Source of the DNA: UBA1794 sp050946375
Lineage (GTDB): Bacteria; Bacteroidota; Bacteroidia; Bacteroidales; Bacteroidaceae
Assembly (NCBI GenBank): GCA_050946375.1
Contig: JBMNUT010000007.1
Location: 1 to 64,000, forward strand
Direction of reading: 5' to 3'
DNA: 64,000 bases
The notes under the pieces were generated by a model, which had not been told where the DNA came from, did no database searches, and saw nothing but the letters and a program-made list of their open reading frames with translations. Shown here one piece after another: positions 58,829-64,000 of this stretch. Numbering within the stretch: position 1 is the stretch's first letter; every line of letters begins with the position of its first letter. The translations under genes and the position numbers were made by a program.

Positions 58829-58865
58829 ATGCTTATGTTATTTTTCCGATTAAGAAGGGCATTGA

Positions 58866-58982
58866 TTACCCCTGACGTTGTTTATACTTAGGATTCTTTT
58901 TATTTATGACGTATAAACGGCCTTTACGTCGTACAATCTTGCACTCTGCAGTGCGTTTCTTCAAAGATGCTCTAACTTTCAT
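58866..58982 (-). CDS. rpmJ: 50S ribosomal protein L36
   Basis: A 38-residue gene read from the minus strand: MKVRASLKKRTAECKIVRRK, then GRLYVINKKNPKYKQRQG, stop TAA at 58866-58868. It has only one of the usual zinc-ligand cysteines (Cys14), so it is the zinc-independent type. It sits in its normal place between infA and rpsM. Confidence 0.95.
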   Translation of the reverse strand: MKVRASLKKRTAECKIVRRKGRLYVINKKNPKYKQRQG

Positions 58983-58997
58983 GTCTATATCTTGTTT

Positions 58998-59216
58998 TTA
59001 TTTATATCTGAATACAATTCGTCCTTTTGTCAGATCGTAGGGCGACATTTCTACTTTGACTTTATCGCCGGGCAAAATCTTGATGTAATGCATGCGCATC
59101 TTGCCCGAAATATGCGCCGTAATCATGTGCCCATTTTCCAATTCTACCCGAAACATTGCATTGGACAATGCTTCTACAATAACTCCATCTTGCTCTATCG
59201 CCGATTGTTTAGCCAT
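58998..59216 (-). CDS. infA: Translation initiation factor IF-1
   Basis: 72 residues with the OB-fold pattern MAKQSAIEQDGVIVEALSNAMFRVELENGHMITAHISGKMRMHYIKILPGDKVKVEMSPYDLTKGRIVFRYK. Normal length and place. Confidence 0.98.
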   Translation of the reverse strand: MAKQSAIEQDGVIVEALSNAMFRVELENGHMITAHISGKMRMHYIKILPGDKVKVEMSPYDLTKGRIVFRYK

Positions 59217-59246
59217 ATTTATCGTTTTGAATTTCGCTCCGGTTTC

Positions 59247-60044
59247 TCAAATAGCGCGTTCGCCTAAGACTTCTTCTACATATTTGAATGTAGAAAGAAC
59301 GTCGGCACCCCGCTTGGTAAGTGCAATGGTATGCTCATAATGAGCCGCCATCTGGTGGTCGCAAGTACGAACCGTCCATCTATCCGGATCCATGCTGATG
59401 TTGCGCTTTCCGGCAACGATCATCGGCTCGATTGCAATGCACAGACCGACTTTCAGCATCATTCCGTTTCCACGACGGCCATAATTCGGGACCATCGGCT
59501 CTTCATGCATCTCACGGCCGATTCCATGTCCTACAAACTCTCGTACGACCTCGTACCCTTCAGCCTCGCACTCGGTCTGAACCGCATAACCGATATCGCC
59601 GAGACGCTTACCGGGAGCTGCGACTTCTATCGCTTTGTAAAGGGAACGCTTAGTCGTTTTCAACAACTTCATTACCGCAGGGTCAATTTCCCCTACTGCA
59701 AACGTATAACATGAATCGCCGCAATATCCGTTCAACTTGGTTCCACAATCTATCGACACGATGTCGCCTTCTTGTAAAACCCGATCGCCCGGTATGCCAT
59801 GCACTACTTCATCATTCACTGAAGTACAAATAGAAGCAGGGAAAGGCGACCCGTAAGGATTCGGAAAATCCTTAAAAGTCGGAATTGCCCCGTGGTCACG
59901 GATAAACGTTTCCGCCACCCGGTCCAGCTCCCCAGTGGTGACACCGGGACGAATCAGCTTCGCCAATTCGCCCAAGGTCATCCCCACCAATTCGTTACTG
60001 GCACGGAGTAACTCTATTTCCTCTTCAGTTTTCAAGAAAACCAT
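59247..60044 (-). CDS. map: Type I methionine aminopeptidase
   Basis: 265 residues. It removes initiator Met from nascent proteins. Metal ligands are seen in VSIDCGTKLNGYCGDSCYTFAVG (two Asp), VGHGIGREMHEEPMVPNYG (His) and AIEPMI (Glu), with the last Glu near the C-terminus in YEHTIAL. The ATG at 60044 (MVFLKTEEEIELLR) is chosen because the earlier start would overlap secY. Confidence 0.95.
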   Translation of the reverse strand: MVFLKTEEEIELLRASNELVGMTLGELAKLIRPGVTTGELDRVAETFIRDHGAIPTFKDFPNPYGSPFPASICTSVNDEVVHGIPGDRVLQEGDIVSIDCGTKLNGYCGDSCYTFAVGEIDPAVMKLLKTTKRSLYKAIEVAAPGKRLGDIGYAVQTECEAEGYEVVREFVGHGIGREMHEEPMVPNYGRRGNGMMLKVGLCIAIEPMIVAGKRNISMDPDRWTVRTCDHQMAAHYEHTIALTKRGADVLSTFKYVEEVLGERAI

Positions 60045-60057
60045 TGCTGCTTTCTTT

Positions 60058-61413
60058 TTAATATGCCCCAACGTTAAAGCGGCCTCTGATACGTCCGGAA
60101 CTCAAAAGTCCATCGTAGTGGCGCATCAACAAGTGGCTCTCGACTTGTTGCAAGGTATCCAAGACTACTCCGACCAGAATCAACAGAGAAGTACCACCGA
60201 AGAACTGGGAGAACTCGGCCTGTACCCCACCCAAGCGGCCTGCAAAAGCAGGAAGCACGGCAATGATAGCCAAGAAGAATGAACCCGGAAGAGTAATACG
60301 GGACATGATTGTATCCAGATACTCTGCCGTAGCTTTACCCGGCTTGATACCCGGAATAAATCCGTTGTTCCGCTTCATGTCTTCAGCCATCTGATTCGGG
60401 TTGATCGTTATTGCCGTATAGAAATAGGTAAAAAGTATGATCAATACAGCAAAGATCACATTATAGATTACGCTATGATGGTCCATCAATCCCTGCATGA
60501 GCGCAGAAGGAGTGTCCGAGCTTGAATAGCTTACAAATACCAAGGGAATAAACATGATAGCCTGTGCAAAGATGATAGGCATCACATTAGCGGCATTAAC
60601 TTTCAAGGGGATATACTGACGGGCTCCACCATATTGTTTTTCGCCTACGATACGTTTGGCATACTGAACCGGCACCTTACGAGTTCCTTGAACCAACATA
60701 ATAGCAGCAGCTATTATGAAAAAGAGAATTGCAAGCTCAATGATCAGCATGAAGAGACCACCCATGTTTTGAGTGACACGGGAAGAGAACTCCTGAACAA
60801 AAGCCTGAGGCAAGCGGGCAATAATACCAATCAAGATTATGAACGAAACGCCGTTTCCTACACCTTTATCGGTAATGCGCTCGCCCAACCATAAGATAAA
60901 CATACTTCCTGCGGCCAAAATAATCGTTGAAGTAATCAAGAAGAAAGGCCAGGTCAAAGTAGAATCAAAGGTTTCAGCTCCTATCTGGTTGCGCAAATTT
61001 ATCAAATATCCCGGCGCTTGGAAAATCAGAATAAAAATCGTCAGATAACGAGTATATTGGTTGATTTTCGTACGGCCGCTTTCACCCTCGCGCTGCAGTT
61101 TCTGGAAATAAGGAACTACAATGGCGAGCAACTGGATAACAATCGAAGCCGAGATATAAGGCATAATACCCAATGCGAAGACCGAGGCATTGGAAAACGC
61201 ACCTCCTGAAAACATATCAAGCAGTGCCAAAAGGCCACTCTTGCCGGCCGAAGTTTGCTCCTGCAACTTATCCAGCATACCAACCTTTATGCCTGGCAAC
61301 ATTACGTATGAGCCAAAACGATAGATAGCGACAAACAAAATGGTGATGAGAATCCGCTTACGCAGATCCTCAATCTTCCATATGTTCTTCAAAGTCTCAA
61401 CAGCTTTTATCAT
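60058..61413 (-). CDS. secY: Preprotein translocase subunit SecY
   Basis: 451 residues with ten membrane helices, the channel of the Sec translocon. The start MIKAVETLKNIWKIEDLRKRILITILFVAIYRFGSYVMLPG and LGIMPYISASIVIQLLAIVVPYFQKLQREGESGRTKINQYTRYLT are characteristic. RRNNGFIPGIKPGKAT-type text appears near the end as KRNNGFIPGIKPGKATAEYLD. It lies 7 bp after rplO. Confidence 0.98.
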   Translation of the reverse strand: MIKAVETLKNIWKIEDLRKRILITILFVAIYRFGSYVMLPGIKVGMLDKLQEQTSAGKSGLLALLDMFSGGAFSNASVFALGIMPYISASIVIQLLAIVVPYFQKLQREGESGRTKINQYTRYLTIFILIFQAPGYLINLRNQIGAETFDSTLTWPFFLITSTIILAAGSMFILWLGERITDKGVGNGVSFIILIGIIARLPQAFVQEFSSRVTQNMGGLFMLIIELAILFFIIAAAIMLVQGTRKVPVQYAKRIVGEKQYGGARQYIPLKVNAANVMPIIFAQAIMFIPLVFVSYSSSDTPSALMQGLMDHHSVIYNVIFAVLIILFTYFYTAITINPNQMAEDMKRNNGFIPGIKPGKATAEYLDTIMSRITLPGSFFLAIIAVLPAFAGRLGGVQAEFSQFFGGTSLLILVGVVLDTLQQVESHLLMRHYDGLLSSGRIRGRFNVGAY

Positions 61414-61420
61414 GAGATTA

Positions 61421-61867
61421 TTAAAGTTTTACAACAGTTCCACCAACCGCTTCGATGGCCTTTGCTGCAGAAGCCGAAAAAGCATTGGCTTCTACGGTCA
61501 ACTTAGCCGTTAATGCTCCATTGCCCAAAATTTTCACTAACTGTTTCTTAGAAATAAGTCCGGCAGAACGCATTTCCTCAATTCCGATCTTCTCGTAAGA
61601 CTTGGCTTCGGCCAAAGCCTGAAGAGCATCCAGATTGACAGCCTTATATTCTACACGGTTGATATTCTTGAAACCAAATTTCGGAAGACGACGCTGCAAC
61701 GGCATCTGACCACCCTCGAATCCTATTTTTTTCTTATAACCGGATCTTTGCTTCGCACCCTTATGACCACGAGTAGAAGTACCACCCATGCCCGAACCAG
61801 GACCGCGACCAATTCTCTTGCGAGAATGAGTAGCTCCGACAGCAGGTTTTAAACTATTCAAATCCAT
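61421..61867 (-). CDS. rplO: 50S ribosomal protein L15
   Basis: 148 residues. Conserved Gly/Arg-rich N-terminus MDLNSLKPAVGATHSRKRIGRGPGSGMGGTSTRGHKGAKQRSG, then RRLPKFGF. Normal length. Confidence 0.98.
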   Translation of the reverse strand: MDLNSLKPAVGATHSRKRIGRGPGSGMGGTSTRGHKGAKQRSGYKKKIGFEGGQMPLQRRLPKFGFKNINRVEYKAVNLDALQALAEAKSYEKIGIEEMRSAGLISKKQLVKILGNGALTAKLTVEANAFSASAAKAIEAVGGTVVKL

Positions 61868-61905
61868 ACTATAAAATACTTTTCAATTCAACTAATAAGA
61901 AAAAA

Positions 61906-62082
61906 CTAATCAAGAACCTTGATAAGGTGCTTTACCTTATCGATCATCCCTTGGAGCGATGGTGTCAATTCATGTTCTACCACAGCGTTCATCTTGCGCA
62001 GTCCTAATGCATCCAGCGTACGCTTCTGATCCTTAGGAGCTCCAATTCGACTCTTGACCTGCATTATTTTTATTGTTGCCAT
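61906..62082 (-). CDS. rpmD: 50S ribosomal protein L30
   Basis: 58 residues, MATIKIMQVKSRIGAPKDQKRTLDALGLRKMNAVVEHELTPSLQGMIDKVKHLIKVLD. The ATG at 62082 matches the family start; an upstream in-frame ATG would overlap the end of rpsE. Confidence 0.97.
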   Translation of the reverse strand: MATIKIMQVKSRIGAPKDQKRTLDALGLRKMNAVVEHELTPSLQGMIDKVKHLIKVLD

Positions 62083-62098
62083 TCTTCTTTTTCCTTTC

Positions 62099-62611
62099 TT
62101 ATCCTCTAAAGACTTTTTCGATACTAATACCACGGTTCTGAGCTACCATACGAGCATCGCGTATTTCGCTCAAAGCCTTAATTGTGGCCTTAACCAAGTT
62201 ATGAGGATTCGAAGAGCCATTAGCCTTGGCAAGCACATCGGTTATTCCGACGCTCTCCAAAACGGCACGCATAGCACCTCCGGCCACGATTCCGGTACCC
62301 GCAGAAGCAGGCTTAATGAAAACTTCAGCGCCACCGTAACGAGCCAACTGCTCATGGGGAATTGTACCCTTCAGAACGGGTACACGCACCAAGTTCTTCT
62401 TTGCGCTTTCCACACCTTTAGCAATGGCAGCCGTTACTTCGCTGGCTTTTCCCAAGCCCCAGCCGATAACACCATTACCGTCACCTACAACGACGATCGC
62501 AGAAAAGGTAAACGTGCGACCACCTTTGGTGACTTTCGTTACGCGGTTAATAGCAACCAAACGATCTTTTAATTCAATATCACTCGTAGTTTTAACTCTA
62601 TTGTAAGCCAT
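62099..62611 (-). CDS. rpsE: 30S ribosomal protein S5
   Basis: 170 residues. The dsRNA-binding-like N domain has RVTKVTKGGRTFTFSAIVVVGDGNGVIGWGLGKASEV, and IKPASAGTGIVAGGAMRAVLESVGITDVLAKANGSSNPHNLVKAT is the conserved C domain. Confidence 0.98.
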   Translation of the reverse strand: MAYNRVKTTSDIELKDRLVAINRVTKVTKGGRTFTFSAIVVVGDGNGVIGWGLGKASEVTAAIAKGVESAKKNLVRVPVLKGTIPHEQLARYGGAEVFIKPASAGTGIVAGGAMRAVLESVGITDVLAKANGSSNPHNLVKATIKALSEIRDARMVAQNRGISIEKVFRG

Positions 62612-62616
62612 AATGA

Positions 62617-62964
62617 TTAAAAATTAAGTCCTCCATTACGAGCTGCATCAGCAACTTCTTTCACTCTACCATGGTACAAATAACCATTACGGTCAAACAC
62701 TACAGAAGTAATACCTGCTTCCAAGGATTTCTGTGCGATCATTGCACCCACCTTAGCAGCCTGTTCCTTTTTGGGGCAGTTACCTTCAAGAGAAAGAGAA
62801 GATGCAGAAACCAAAGTCTTTCCTGCCAAATCATCTATCACTTGAACATAGATCTGCTTATTACTTCTAAAAACAGTCATACGAGGACGTTCAGGCGTTC
62901 CCTTTACTTTTTTGCGAATTCTATATTTAATTCTGATTCGCCTTTCTATTTTCTTCGTTGCCAT
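62617..62964 (-). CDS. rplR: 50S ribosomal protein L18
   Basis: 115 residues; MATKKIERRIRIKYRIRKKVKGTPERPRMTVFRSNKQIYVQVIDD at the start and VFDRNGYLYHGRVKEVADAARNGGLNF at the end. It binds 5S rRNA. Confidence 0.98.
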   Translation of the reverse strand: MATKKIERRIRIKYRIRKKVKGTPERPRMTVFRSNKQIYVQVIDDLAGKTLVSASSLSLEGNCPKKEQAAKVGAMIAQKSLEAGITSVVFDRNGYLYHGRVKEVADAARNGGLNF

Positions 62965-62985
62965 AATCTATCTTCCTAAAAAACA

Positions 62986-63540
62986 TTACTTAGCACTTGC
63001 AGATTTTCCTGATTTGCGACGAATGACTTCGCCCACAAAACGAATACCCTTACCCTTGTAAGGCTCAGGCTTACGGAAAGAACGAATCTTCGAACAAATT
63101 TCACCAAGCAACTGCTTGTCGCACGATTCCAATAGAATCAAAGGATTCTTATTACGCTCTGACTTTGTTTCAACCTTGACAATCGGAGGTAATTGAATGA
63201 ATATGTTATGAGAATAACCCAGCGAGAGTTCTATGATATTACCCTGATTGGAGGCACGATAACCTACGCCGACCAACTCAAGTTCCTTCTTATATCCTTC
63301 AGAAACGCCCACTACCATATTATGAAGCAGAGCACGTAACAAACCATGATAAGCTCTTACTTGCTTTTCATCATTGGCACGGGTCAAAATAATCTCATTG
63401 TCTTTTACTTCAACAGTAATCTCCGGTTTAACTTCCTGCGACAACTCTCCTTTCGGACCCTTCACAGTAACTACGTTATCTTTCAGAGTAACCGTTACAC
63501 CAGCAGGAATAACAATAGGCAATTTACCAATTCTAGACAT
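62986..63540 (-). CDS. rplF: 50S ribosomal protein L6
   Basis: 184 residues with two duplicated alpha/beta domains; MSRIGKLPIVIPAGVTVTLKDNVVTVKGPKGELSQ at the start and KPEPYKGKGIRFVGEVIRRKSGKSA at the end. Confidence 0.98.
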   Translation of the reverse strand: MSRIGKLPIVIPAGVTVTLKDNVVTVKGPKGELSQEVKPEITVEVKDNEIILTRANDEKQVRAYHGLLRALLHNMVVGVSEGYKKELELVGVGYRASNQGNIIELSLGYSHNIFIQLPPIVKVETKSERNKNPLILLESCDKQLLGEICSKIRSFRKPEPYKGKGIRFVGEVIRRKSGKSASAK

Positions 63541-63560
63541 AACTTATAACTCCTCTCTTT

Positions 63561-63956
63561 TTAATAAACGTAGCACAAAACTTCACCACCAATCTTCAGT
63601 TCCGCAGCTTCCTTATCGGTCATTACACCTTTGGAAGTAGAAATAATAGCAATACCCAAACCGTTGATGACACGAGGCATATTCTTGTAGCCCGTATATT
63701 TACGCAAACCCGGGGTAGAGACACGTTTCAGCATCTTAATTGCATTCACCTTGTTCACAGGGTCATACTTCAATGCAATTTTAATGGTGCCTTGAACACC
63801 GTCATCTTCGAACTTATAGTTCAAGATGTAACCTTTCTCCAGAAGGATCTTAGTGATTTCCTTCTTCAAATTCGAGGCCGGAATCTCGACCACGCGATGT
63901 TTAGCAGCAATTGCGTTCCGCAATCTTGTCAAATAATCTGCAATTGGATCTGTCAT
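63561..63956 (-). CDS. rpsH: 30S ribosomal protein S8
   Basis: 131 residues; MTDPIADYLTRLRNAIAAKHRVVEIPASNLKKEITKILLEKGYI at the start and RVINGLGIAIISTSKGVMTDKEAAELKIGGEVLCYVY at the end. It is the most upstream complete gene of the operon in this window; the operon continues beyond 64000 and the last 44 bp are spacer. Confidence 0.98.
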   Translation of the reverse strand: MTDPIADYLTRLRNAIAAKHRVVEIPASNLKKEITKILLEKGYILNYKFEDDGVQGTIKIALKYDPVNKVNAIKMLKRVSTPGLRKYTGYKNMPRVINGLGIAIISTSKGVMTDKEAAELKIGGEVLCYVY

Positions 63957-64000
63957 AGTAAATTAAATTAATCAGGATAGCCTGACAATATTTAAATTTA

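Overview
This window is a chromosomal segment of a gut-type Bacteroidales, most likely a Bacteroidaceae member. The clues are: many promoters with the Bacteroidetes -7 element TAnnTTTG; N-succinylornithine carbamoyltransferase in place of ordinary OTCase; carboxynorspermidine dehydrogenase; SusD-era surface lipoprotein families (DUF4270, DUF4421, DUF4988); GH2/GH29/GH43 glycosidases; a tmRNA tag ending in YALAA; and the inositol-lipid gene set known from Bacteroides thetaiotaomicron. The species cannot be named from the sequence alone.

Layout. 1-1.8 kb: small accessory genes (a DnaJ-type zinc-finger mini-protein, a Cys/His-rich secreted peptide, an L,D-transpeptidase). 1.9-14.9 kb: housekeeping genes (xseA-xseB, ilvE, trmB, tRNA-Ala, ruvC, a ModF-like ABC ATPase, ilvA, rmuC, yjbQ, carboxynorspermidine dehydrogenase, recA, a DUF4421 protein). 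15-27 kb: a secreted HExxH protein, pflB-pflA, ferritin, a GH2 glycosidase, rlmN and a secreted protein with a galactose-binding-like region. 27-34 kb: pdxA, a nucleotidyltransferase-like gene, and the inositol-lipid locus, in which the pgpA-gtrA-CDP-alcohol transferase-PAP2 operon diverges from myo-inositol-phosphate synthase. 34-46 kb: a frameshifted GH29 fucosidase, tmRNA, panC-panD, a truncated GT5 protein, DUF4270, proB-proA, argF', an NhaC antiporter and 5-formyl-THF cyclo-ligase. 46-50 kb: two divergent GH43 enzymes. 50.6-55.5 kb: a large collagen-like DUF4988 lipoprotein and a tyrosine recombinase. 55.8-64 kb: the distal alpha/spc ribosomal operon on the minus strand (rpsH to rplQ).

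The most interesting structure is a probable phase-variation switch at 54041-55445. A tyrosine recombinase gene lies inside a 1.35-kb segment bounded by two perfect 26-bp inverted repeats. A strong outward promoter (TTTG-N21-TATATTTG) sits 9 bp inside the right repeat. As sequenced, that promoter points away from the collagen-like lipoprotein gene and straight into a hairpin plus T-run formed by the repeat itself. Inversion would place it directly upstream of the lipoprotein gene, which has no recognisable promoter in the present orientation. I read this as an OFF-state invertible promoter whose repeat doubles as the OFF-state terminator.

The second notable feature is a family of short palindromic repeats built on CTTTT-NNNN-AAAAG with a period of about 22-23 nt. 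It is found in at least 14 places, almost always between genes and once inside a coding sequence. In at least one case (tmRNA) the last unit merges with the promoter -7 element.
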